DNA of 60,245 nt. It comes from Corynebacterium sp. p3-SID1241. GTDB taxonomy: Bacteria > Actinomycetota > Actinomycetes > Mycobacteriales > Mycobacteriaceae. How positions within the stretch are numbered: position 1 is the first letter of the stretch; each line of letters starts with the position of its first letter. Positions 53,195 to 60,245 of the stretch are shown here, one piece after another. The stretch spans positions 1 through 60,245 of the forward strand of contig JALXWS010000016.1 of assembly GCA_025144025.1 (NCBI GenBank), read 5' to 3'. The translations under genes and the position numbers were made by a program. The notes beneath the pieces are model-generated. The model saw nothing but the letters and a program-made list of their open reading frames with translations, was not told the DNA's origin and ran no database searches.

Positions 53195-53710
53195 TTATTC
53201 TGCAGACTCCTCGGAAGCTTCCTCAGCCTTCTCCTCGGCTTCAGCGTCAGCTTCGCCGGCGGCAGCAGCGGCAGCCTCTGCAGCAGCAGCTTCCTCAGCA
53301 GCCTTCTTCTCAGCCTCTTCCTTGGCCTTCTTCTTCTTTTCAGTGATGGCCTCGATGGTCGGGCCATTGTTAGCCTCAGCCAGTGCCTCGTTGAAGATAT
53401 CCAGCTTGGACTTCTTCTCCTCAGCAACCTTCAGGTTGCCTTCTGCGCCCGGCAGGCCCTTGTGCTTCTGCCAGTCACCGGTTACCTTCAGCAGAGCGAG
53501 AACCGGCTCGGTTGGCTGTGCGCCGACGGAGAGCCAGTGCTGTGCACGCTCGGAGTCGATCTGGATGAGGGAAGGCTCTTCCTTCGGGTGGTAGATACCG
53601 ATGTTCTCGATAACCTTGCCGTTACGACGGGTACGGGCATCCGCAATAACGACACGGTACTCAGCAGCACGGATCTTGCCCACGCGCTGCAGCTTAATCT
53701 TGACAGCCAT
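53195..53710 (-). CDS. rpsP: 30S ribosomal protein S16 with long Ala/Glu tail
   Basis: The first 80 or so of 171 residues are canonical S16: [69 protein letters not shown] in outline. After about residue 115 comes a low-complexity tail of Lys, Ala and Glu ([22 protein letters not shown] pattern), roughly doubling the length of S16 in E. coli. Such tails are usual in corynebacteria. AAGGAGCC precedes the ATG at 53710. It stands alone, separated from rimM-trmD by the cupin/TetR pair. Confidence 0.97.
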   Translation of the reverse strand: MAVKIKLQRVGKIRAAEYRVVIADARTRRNGKVIENIGIYHPKEEPSLIQIDSERAQHWLSVGAQPTEPVLALLKVTGDWQKHKGLPGAEGNLKVAEEKKSKLDIFNEALAEANNGPTIEAITEKKKKAKEEAEKKAAEEAAAAEAAAAAAGEADAEAEEKAEEASEESAE

Positions 53711-54062
53711 GATGGCTCCTTTTCTAGTCACTGGGCAGTTCGGACGCGCACTACATGGTGCGCCGGTTCAACCCTTGGATTTTATCTGCGCGTGACATAC
53801 CGGCCGACCGTAGACGGGAACGGTGCTACGCAGAATATTACGTTCTGTAGTTCATCTAGCTCAGCACAACCGAGAAGATAACTTGAAGTATTTTAGCGCG
53901 AAGAACGGCGAATCCAAAAACTGCTATGCCACGCACGCTGGTTCGTTATGCCAACGATAAAGAAGCAGAGTACCCTTAAGGGCCGAATATAGACACTTGG
54001 TTTCATATATATGGCGCGCATTCTGCCCCACCCATTAGAAACGGCGCACGAAAAGACAGTTT
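53711..54062. other. Divergent intergenic region of rpsP and the acyltransferase gene
   Basis: About 350 bp without a gene. Possible -10 elements are TAAAAT (53784-53779, minus) and TATTCT (53837-53832, minus) for rpsP, and the TATATA stretch near 54006-54012 (plus) for the acyltransferase. None has a clear -35. Confidence 0.35.
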
Positions 54063-56330
54063 ATGACTAAAGAATCACCGCGAAATTTCCGGTACCGCTA
54101 TGACCTTGACGGGCTCCGCGGTATTGCCATCGGCCTAGTAGTTATCTACCACGTATTCGTCGGACGTGTATCCGGCGGCGTGGACGTCTTCCTGCTGTTG
54201 TCCGGCTACTTCTTTTTGGGCTCACAATTGCGCTATGCCAGCAAGCCCAACGCCTCGCTCAATCCGTGGTGGCCTATTTGGCGTACATTGCGCCGCTTGG
54301 TTCCGAGCTTGGTTTTGGTCATCGGCGTAACCTACCTCTTGGTGCGCATTTTTACACCACAGCTCATGCGCACGGAGCTAACCCAGCAGATCACAGCGAC
54401 CATGCTGTATTACCAGAACTGGGAGCTGGCAGAACAAAACGCGGACTACACCGCCGCTGCTGCCGATACTTCCCCACTACAGCACATGTGGTCCATGGCC
54501 GTGCAGGGCCAGTTCTACATCATGGGCATCGCTTTCGCTCTCACCTTGGCTGCCATCATGAAACTCCGGCCCAAGCAGAAGCGACTTGGCAAGCGCAGCT
54601 TCCCCACTGTGAATCAGATTGCTGGCCCCATCCTCATCGTGGTCACCATCGTCTCTTTTGCCTACGCTTCGCGCCACGGTCTTTACGGCACCCCAGAGAA
54701 CTATTACTCCACGTGGTCGCGTGCTTGGGAGCTGACCCTAGGAGCGGTACTAGCTATTTACGGTTCTTCGTGGAAGATCCCGCCTCGGTTCTATGACCTC
54801 TTTACCGGTCTTGGCCTGCTGATGCTGGTTTTCACCGGTGCCATTATCGGAGATACCACCGCATATCCTGGTCCACTGTCCCTGTTGCCGCTGGGAGGCG
54901 CTGTACTCATTATCTTGGGCGGCGGTGGCAAGATTTCCAAGGCTATGGCGTCCAAGCAAGCTCGTTGGTTGGGCGATGTAGCCTATCCTCTCTACCTCTG
55001 GCACTGGCCGCTGCTCATCCTGTCCACCTCTTACTTGGGCCAAGAAACCCCTTCGTGGTGGCTGGGCGTTATCATCATCGCCATCTCACTTTTGTTGGCG
55101 GACCTTACCCATCGCTTCTTGGAACGGCCGCTGCGCCAACATCGCAAGCGCCCTACCGCCGAGGACTTGCCAGTACGCAAGGGACTTTCCACTCTAAAGA
55201 AGCCAGCCGGTGCCGCTCGCGGTGTCGGCGGCGTACTGGTCGCGGCGTCCGTCGTCGGCTTACTGGCAATCCAGCCACTGTGGATGCGTACCCTCGACGA
55301 TGCGGACGCCGAGCTTTTGGATCCCGCCCTCTACCCCGGCGCTACCACGTTCATCAATGACATCACCCCGCCGGATGACGTGGAGATTAAACCCGATCCG
55401 ATTCTGGCCGGCGGCATCCAGCCACCAGTAGCAACCAACTGGTGCTTCGTTCCGGATAGCCAGCCTGCTGACTTCTTCTTCGAGACCCGTAAGGACGGGA
55501 AGACCCCGTGCATATTCGGTGATATGAACTCGGACAAAGAGGTATATTTGGTCGGCGGCTCCCACGCGGAGCAGTACTCTTCCGCCCTTGACCGCTTGGG
55601 CAAGGAGATGGGCTTTAAGTTGGTTCCGCTGCTACGCCAGGGCTGCCCTATTGAGCTAGGCGATGACGTCACTGTGGCGCCGGAATGCGCCGAATGGGGC
55701 AAACTGGTAATGGACCGCATCGAAGAAGCAGACCCAGCCTTGGTAATTTCCAATACCACGCGTCCTCAAAATGAGAATGGAACCGGCCCTGATGCTGTGC
55801 CGGCCGGCTACCAGGAATTCTGGGATGAACTGGCCAAGCGGGATATCCCCTTCTTGGGCTTCCGCGATAACCCCTGGGGTTTCGATGAGGAAGGACGCCC
55901 GCGCGAGTTTGATGAGTGCTACGTCGCTACCGAAGACGCCTATGGGTGTGGCATGCGCTTCGAGCAGGTCTACCAGCCCTACGATCCCGGTGCGGTAGTG
56001 CTATCGAAATACCAAAACATGCTCTCAGTAGACACCGCTCCGTGGTTCTGCGATGCCAACGGTGACTGCCCGGTCATCATCGGCAATACAATGGTCTACC
56101 GCGACATGCACCACATCACTAATGCTTTTGCAGATTCAGCTATCCCGATGATTCGCGAGGCCCTAAAGCCTTTCCTCAACGGCGAAACAGTTCAACAGGA
56201 AGCTCCTGATATCCCACCGGAGCAAGCTGCTGGAGCCGTGGAGAAGGCTCCTGCGGCGCCTACCGATGCCGGCAAACAGCGCGCCAATCCGGTCCCCTAC
56301 CCCAACGCTGGCCAAGATGAGGCAGTCTAG
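54063..56330 (+). CDS. Acyltransferase-3 family protein with C-terminal SGNH domain (OafA/YrhL type)
   Basis: A 755-residue envelope enzyme. Residues 1-~400 are an acyltransferase-3 domain with about 10-11 membrane helices, starting YRYDLDGLRGIAIGLVVIYHV with the conserved His, and SGGVDVFLLLSGYFF. After a helix near 395-410 comes an external SGNH-like domain: VYLVGGSHAEQYSSALDRL (block I, Ser-His) and, near the end, YRDMHHIT with the Asp-x-x-His catalytic pattern. The last 50 residues are Pro/Ala-rich. Such fusions O-acetylate cell-wall or surface glycans; the acceptor here is unknown. Downstream is a bidirectional terminator. No glycan cluster is adjacent. Confidence 0.92.
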   Translation: MTKESPRNFRYRYDLDGLRGIAIGLVVIYHVFVGRVSGGVDVFLLLSGYFFLGSQLRYASKPNASLNPWWPIWRTLRRLVPSLVLVIGVTYLLVRIFTPQLMRTELTQQITATMLYYQNWELAEQNADYTAAAADTSPLQHMWSMAVQGQFYIMGIAFALTLAAIMKLRPKQKRLGKRSFPTVNQIAGPILIVVTIVSFAYASRHGLYGTPENYYSTWSRAWELTLGAVLAIYGSSWKIPPRFYDLFTGLGLLMLVFTGAIIGDTTAYPGPLSLLPLGGAVLIILGGGGKISKAMASKQARWLGDVAYPLYLWHWPLLILSTSYLGQETPSWWLGVIIIAISLLLADLTHRFLERPLRQHRKRPTAEDLPVRKGLSTLKKPAGAARGVGGVLVAASVVGLLAIQPLWMRTLDDADAELLDPALYPGATTFINDITPPDDVEIKPDPILAGGIQPPVATNWCFVPDSQPADFFFETRKDGKTPCIFGDMNSDKEVYLVGGSHAEQYSSALDRLGKEMGFKLVPLLRQGCPIELGDDVTVAPECAEWGKLVMDRIEEADPALVISNTTRPQNENGTGPDAVPAGYQEFWDELAKRDIPFLGFRDNPWGFDEEGRPREFDECYVATEDAYGCGMRFEQVYQPYDPGAVVLSKYQNMLSVDTAPWFCDANGDCPVIIGNTMVYRDMHHITNAFADSAIPMIREALKPFLNGETVQQEAPDIPPEQAAGAVEKAPAAPTDAGKQRANPVPYPNAGQDEAV

Positions 56331-56400
56331 TCTCTAGGCTCCAAGACCGGCTCCGCTTTCGCGAAGTCGGCTTAAGGGGGGCGTCGACAAACGCAAGCTC

Positions 56401-56439
56401 AAAAAAGGGGGCTTCCGCGCGAATGCGGAAGCCCCCTTT
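56401..56439. terminator. Bidirectional terminator between the acyltransferase gene and ffh
   Basis: AAAGGGGGCTTCCGC (56404-56418) and GCGGAAGCCCCCTTT (56425-56439) form a perfect 15-bp stem with a 6-nt loop, with T runs on both strands (six on the minus). Confidence 0.93.
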
Positions 56440-56462
56440 GCTCTGACTACGGGCTAGAAAGA

Positions 56463-58115
56463 CTACTTTGTGCCCTTGCCAAAGTCCAGGTTGTCGAGGT
56501 CGATATTTTCCATTCCCTTCGGCATCTTTGGCATGCCGGGCATACTTGGCATGCCACCGCCGCCGCCCATTTGCTGCTGGAGTTTTTGCAGCTCCTCCAT
56601 GGACGGCATGCCGCCGCCACCGGGCATGCCAGGCATTCCGCCCATGCCCGGCATACCGCCCGACATCTTCGGGCCGCGGTTGCCACCTCCACCCTTGCCC
56701 TTCTTGCGCTTGCCGTTCTTGCCCTTGCGGCCCTTAGGCTTCTTCTTGGTAGCGGAGCGGCCACCCATACCACCCATGCCGAATTGGCCGGCCATCTTGG
56801 ACATCATCTTCTTTGCCTGATTAAAGCGCTCAATGAGCTGATTAACTTCAGAGACGCTCACGCCAGAACCATTGGCAATGCGCTTGCGGCGGGAAGCATT
56901 GAGAATCTTCGGATTCTCGCGCTCTTGCGGAGTCATACCGCGAATAATCGCCTGGATGCGGTCCAGCTGCTTTTCATCCACCATGGCGGCCATTTCATTC
57001 ATCTGCTTGCCGCCGGGCATCATCTTCAGCAGATTGCCGATGGGACCCATCTTGCGGATCATCAGCATCTGCTCAAGGAAGTCATTTAGCGTCAGCTCGC
57101 CAGAGCCCAGCTTAGAGGCTGCCTCTTCGGCTTTCTGGTGGTCCAGGGTTGCTTCAGCCTGCTCGATAAGGGAGAGCAAATCACCCATACCCAGAATGCG
57201 GCTGGACATGCGCTCCGGGTGGAAGACATCGAAATCATCGAGCTTCTCACCGGTAGAAGCAAACATGATGGGTTTGCCGGTGACCTCACGGATAGACAGT
57301 GCTGCACCACCGCGGGCATCGCCGTCCAGCTTGGTAAGAACAACGCCAGTAAAGTCCACACCATCGCGGAAAGCCTCGGCCGTTTGTACGGCGTCCTGAC
57401 CAATCATGGAGTCGATGACGAAGAGGACTTCATCCGGATTGACGGCATCGCGGATATTGCGCGCCTGCGTCATCAGCGTCTCATCGATACCTAGGCGGCC
57501 GGCGGTATCGATGATGACTACATCGTGTTGCTTCTGCTTGGCCTCAGCTATGCCCCGCTTGGCGACGTCCACTGGGTCCCCGTGCGAGGTACCCATTTCA
57601 TGCTCGTTGGAGTCCAGGGAGGTTCCCGGGTCTGGTGCGAAAGTCGGTACCTCAGCGCGCTCACCGACGATCTGCAACTGCTGCACCGCACCCGGGCGCT
57701 GCAAGTCACAGGCCACCAGCATCGGGGTATGGCCCTGCTTGGCCAGGTGCTTGGCCAATTTACCGGCCAACGTGGTCTTACCCGCGCCCTGCAGGCCGGC
57801 GAGCATAATCACCGTCGGCGGGTTCTTCGCCAGGTTCAAGCGGCGGGTTTCGCCACCGAGAATCTCAATGAGCTCCTCATTGACGATCTTGACTACCTGC
57901 TGGGCTGGGTTGAGCGCCTCGGAGACTTCCGCGCCGCGGGCGCGTTCCTTAATGCGCTTGATAAAGCCACGGACGACGGTCAAAGACACGTCGGCTTCCA
58001 GCAGCGCGAGGCGGATCTCGCGGGCGGTGGCGTTGATATCAGCCTCGGTCAGTTTGCCCTTACCGCGCAGGCCCGCCAGGGCTGACTGTAGGCGGTCTGA
58101 TAGTGAGTCAAACAC
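56463..58115 (-). CDS. ffh: Signal recognition particle protein Ffh (SRP54)
   Basis: GTPase that with 4.5S RNA delivers membrane proteins to FtsY and the translocon. The 550 residues comprise the N domain, the G domain (GLQGAGKTT, DTAGRLGID, TKLDGDARGG) and the Met-rich M domain (about 325-440, LNDFLEQMLMIRKMGPIGNLLKMMPG, RKRIANGSGVSVSEVNQLIERF). The last 110 residues are a Lys-rich then Gly/Met/Pro-rich tail (GGMPGMGGMPGMPGGGGMP), longer than in E. coli. GTG start at 58115 with AAGGGAG upstream. It follows glnD by 51 bp on the same strand. Confidence 0.97.
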   Translation of the reverse strand: MFDSLSDRLQSALAGLRGKGKLTEADINATAREIRLALLEADVSLTVVRGFIKRIKERARGAEVSEALNPAQQVVKIVNEELIEILGGETRRLNLAKNPPTVIMLAGLQGAGKTTLAGKLAKHLAKQGHTPMLVACDLQRPGAVQQLQIVGERAEVPTFAPDPGTSLDSNEHEMGTSHGDPVDVAKRGIAEAKQKQHDVVIIDTAGRLGIDETLMTQARNIRDAVNPDEVLFVIDSMIGQDAVQTAEAFRDGVDFTGVVLTKLDGDARGGAALSIREVTGKPIMFASTGEKLDDFDVFHPERMSSRILGMGDLLSLIEQAEATLDHQKAEEAASKLGSGELTLNDFLEQMLMIRKMGPIGNLLKMMPGGKQMNEMAAMVDEKQLDRIQAIIRGMTPQERENPKILNASRRKRIANGSGVSVSEVNQLIERFNQAKKMMSKMAGQFGMGGMGGRSATKKKPKGRKGKNGKRKKGKGGGGNRGPKMSGGMPGMGGMPGMPGGGGMPSMEELQKLQQQMGGGGGMPSMPGMPKMPKGMENIDLDNLDFGKGTK

Positions 58116-58166
58116 TACGGATGCGCTCCCTTAATTTAGATCGATCTAAAGTTCAACTATTCAATC

Positions 58167-60245
58167 TTAGTCCCTAGCCAGGGCCCTGGTCACATTCCCC
58201 ACCACCGTAGCGCGGGAAACCTGTCCGGCGAGATAAACATTAACGATCATCGTCGCGCCCAAAATCTCATGGCGCAGCCATACAAAGTCCGGCAATGCCT
58301 CTACCAAGTGCCCTAAAGCGCCGATGCGCTCGACCGTCCGGATGACCAAAATGCCGCCCACATCAAAAGCCGCGGTGGTTACTTCTCCCTCGATATCTGG
58401 CAGCTCCGTATAAGTTCGTGAGTTATAGGACTGAATAAACCTTATCTCCTGCGCTGCCTCCTTTAGGGTCTGTTGCACCGTGCGGATGAAAAACTCCGCC
58501 TTATAGACACCGTCCTCCTCCCGAACGATATTCGCCCGCACGATGGTCCACCCCAGCGCCGATAGCAAGGCGAAGATGCGCTTTAGCTCTCCTTGAGAGG
58601 TACCGCACCACGACACGCTGACTTCTTGGTCTTCCCAATCCACTTTGAGCGCAACGCCTTCGCTAGATAGCGGTACGTGCACAGCCGGGCGGTCGAGAAC
58701 ACGTGGTTTGAGCGCCTCAAGTGCCCGCGCGACGATCAGCTTCTGTGCTTGCTCCACTCGCGGTGTCCACACGCCAGGCCCGGTCGATTGAGCATCAGCC
58801 TCAGCCAACACCGCTAACAGGGATATAGTCAGCTGGTCATAATGCGCGGCAGCCAAGAGGGCATCGCGAGCGGCATCAGAAGCCGGGTCCATCGTCGCCG
58901 CTAACCGCGCCAAAGTGGTATGTTCTGCCACTAAGGTTTGGGCGCGCGACCTATCGGCGACGCTCAACCGCATACGGGCTGCCTGGCGGGTAATCATCTC
59001 CGCACCTACTTGGGCATGAGGGCGCCCGTAGCCCTTGCCTATGTCATGGTAAAGTGCGGCCAGCAGCAATAAGTCAGGACGAGCCACCGAAGTACGCATC
59101 TGCGCGCACCGCGTTACCGTTGCGATGAGATGATGGTCCACCGCATTGACGTGGCTGCGCTCGCGCGGCAACAAGCCGCGCACATGCCCCCATTCTGGGA
59201 CTAAGCGTTCCCATAGGCCATAGCGGTCCAAGTCCTGTATGACGCGCGGCGTGCATCGCGGCGAAGACAAAATAGCGAAGAAATCATCCACCGCTGCCCG
59301 CGGCCAGCGTAGCGGCAGCTCGGGCAGGCCTTGGAGCTGGTGCCACGTGATCTCGGCGATAATATATCCCGTGCGTGCCGCGGCAGCCGCCACGCGGGTG
59401 AGCAGCCACGGGTCCTCTACATTTGGATTGCGGGAAAGGAAAATGTTGCCGCCCTCGGACACCACGTCCACATCGAGCGGGCGGCGCCGGCCCCGGCCGG
59501 TCACTGAAGCATTACGGCCTAGCACCCCACGGGCGGTAGCAAGGCCGCGCTCCACCGCCTTATTGACCGTGGCCGCGGCGCTGACCAAAGCCGCTGTCAA
59601 GGCATAACGGCTTTCAAACCCCAGGTCCGCAGCTACATCCGCGGCGAACTCGGGATCCAAGATATCCCGGTGGCGCCGGGCTGTGACATGCAGGAGCGTG
59701 CGGGCGTCGAGAAGCAGCCGCTGCTCAACGTCCAAATCTGGAAAGTCGCACAGGTTGCCCAAAGCCATCGCGCGCAAGAGCTGAATATCGCGCAATCCCC
59801 CGCGCCCATTTTTCAAGTCCGGGTTCGTCATCGCTGCCACAGCGCCCGAACGCTTCCACCGAGTAATCGCGGTATCCAAGAAATCATCAAAGCCGCGCTG
59901 CAGCTGGCGCCGCCACGCTGCGAGCAATTGCGCCCGCGCCTCATCCACCAGAACCTTGCGCCCTGCTACAAAGGCCAAATTCAACTGGGCAAAGCCGGCA
60001 GAGGCATCTTCGGCGGCAATCGCCCCGCACTCTTGCGGGGTGCGTAGGGCATAATCCAGGCGGTACTTGGCATCCCACACGGGGTACCACAGCTGCTCCA
60101 CCAAAGCCGGGTCTGGCTCGTAACCTTCCGGATAGATGAGGATGACATCAATATCCGAGTGCGGAGTCATCTCATTGCGCGCAAAGGATCCGGTGGCAGC
60201 GAGCGCTGTTCCCGGTGGAAGCTCGAGACTGCGCAATACACGAAG
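58167..60245 (-). CDS. glnD: PII uridylyl/adenylyltransferase GlnD, C-terminal part (N-terminus beyond window)
   Basis: Bifunctional nitrogen sensor that modifies and de-modifies the PII protein GlnK; in corynebacteria the modification is adenylylation. The frame is open to the window edge, so the N-terminus is missing. The visible 692 residues show the nucleotidyltransferase site (ATGSFARNEMTPHSDIDVILI), a helical domain, the HD domain (VNAVDHHLIATVTR, LYHDIGKGYGRPHAQVGAEM) and C-terminal ACT-like segments (EVSWCGTSQGELKRIFALLSALG and VIRTVERIGALGHLVEALPDF). A TTG at 60236 is not credible as a start, since the catalytic domain should have more sequence before it. amtB-glnK would be expected upstream, outside the window. 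Confidence 0.93.
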   Translation of the reverse strand, partial: LRVLRSLELPPGTALAATGSFARNEMTPHSDIDVILIYPEGYEPDPALVEQLWYPVWDAKYRLDYALRTPQECGAIAAEDASAGFAQLNLAFVAGRKVLVDEARAQLLAAWRRQLQRGFDDFLDTAITRWKRSGAVAAMTNPDLKNGRGGLRDIQLLRAMALGNLCDFPDLDVEQRLLLDARTLLHVTARRHRDILDPEFAADVAADLGFESRYALTAALVSAAATVNKAVERGLATARGVLGRNASVTGRGRRRPLDVDVVSEGGNIFLSRNPNVEDPWLLTRVAAAAARTGYIIAEITWHQLQGLPELPLRWPRAAVDDFFAILSSPRCTPRVIQDLDRYGLWERLVPEWGHVRGLLPRERSHVNAVDHHLIATVTRCAQMRTSVARPDLLLLAALYHDIGKGYGRPHAQVGAEMITRQAARMRLSVADRSRAQTLVAEHTTLARLAATMDPASDAARDALLAAAHYDQLTISLLAVLAEADAQSTGPGVWTPRVEQAQKLIVARALEALKPRVLDRPAVHVPLSSEGVALKVDWEDQEVSVSWCGTSQGELKRIFALLSALGWTIVRANIVREEDGVYKAEFFIRTVQQTLKEAAQEIRFIQSYNSRTYTELPDIEGEVTTAAFDVGGILVIRTVERIGALGHLVEALPDFVWLRHEILGATMIVNVYLAGQVSRATVVGNVTRALARD

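Noticed and set aside
60234..60245. TTG at 60236 as the true start of glnD
   Set aside because: The frame is open to the window edge and the catalytic GSF...DID motif would be only about 16 residues from the start, too close for this family.

Overview
The window is chromosomal core DNA from a Corynebacterium species (mycolic-acid Actinobacteria). The diagnostic genes are mycothione reductase, malate:quinone oxidoreductase, a resuscitation-promoting-factor (Rpf) domain protein, DUF2469, DUF2631 and DUF4439 proteins, a Rip1-type site-2 protease and a corynebacterial-length GlnD. The gene order (mqo / hydrolase-mtr / two small secreted proteins / map / pbp / ispG-rip1-dxr / rlmN / cdsA-frr-pyrH-tsf-rpsB / xerC-dprA-comM-yraN / rnhB-lepB-rplS / trmD-rimM / rpsP / ffh / glnD) is the one I know from C. 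glutamicum relatives. I see no prophage, insertion sequence, CRISPR array, tRNA or rRNA. Both ends cut genes: infB on the left has lost its C-terminus and glnD on the right has lost its N-terminus.

Layout. 1-2.6 kb: translation/transcription operon rimP-nusA-ylxR-infB (minus strand), divergent from a DUF4439 lipoprotein. 3.7-8.4 kb: a minimal Rpf, a DoxX-like membrane protein, proS, yaaA and a DUF4921 (GalT/HIT-like) gene. 8.4-12.2 kb: an accessory four-gene module, histidine kinase, NarL-type regulator, ABC ATPase and ABC permease. 12.2-14.4 kb: phzF-like and selO. 14.4-18.7 kb: mqo facing a lipase-like hydrolase and mtr. 19.0-19.8 kb: two tandem paralogous small secreted proteins. 20.0-26.6 kb: map, a class B penicillin-binding lipoprotein, ispG, rip1, dxr. 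26.7-31.5 kb: DUF2631 protein, an ABC exporter pair, rlmN, a LapA-domain protein. 31.6-36.1 kb: cdsA, frr, pyrH, tsf, rpsB. 36.5-43.8 kb: M23 peptidase, xerC, dprA, comM-like, yraN, DUF2469, rnhB and two tandem signal peptidases. 44-50 kb: rplS, a YhgE/Pip protein, tex, and two proteins of unknown function. 50.4-54 kb: trmD, rimM, a cupin/TetR pair, rpsP. 54-60.2 kb: an acyltransferase-3/SGNH enzyme, ffh, glnD.

The genes cover translation (IF-2, NusA, RimP, RimM, TrmD, RlmN, S2, S16, L19, EF-Ts, RRF, ProRS, Map, SelO), envelope biogenesis and secretion (PBP, IspG/Dxr, CdsA, two LepB, Rip1, M23, Ffh, acyltransferase) and metabolism (Mqo, PyrH, GlnD). A striking shared feature is leaderless-type promoters: in about a dozen genes a -10 hexamer of form TANNNT ends 6-8 nt before the start codon.

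The most interesting signal is regulatory. Two near-palindromic 16-bp sites centred on CCTAGG, with TCA/TGA outer arms, lie just upstream of the kinase/regulator operon and just upstream of the ABC transporter genes. They look like the operator of an uncharacterised two-component/ABC system. A second clear operator is a perfect inverted repeat over the -35 region of the TetR gene. I found no system that is demonstrably new at the protein level.
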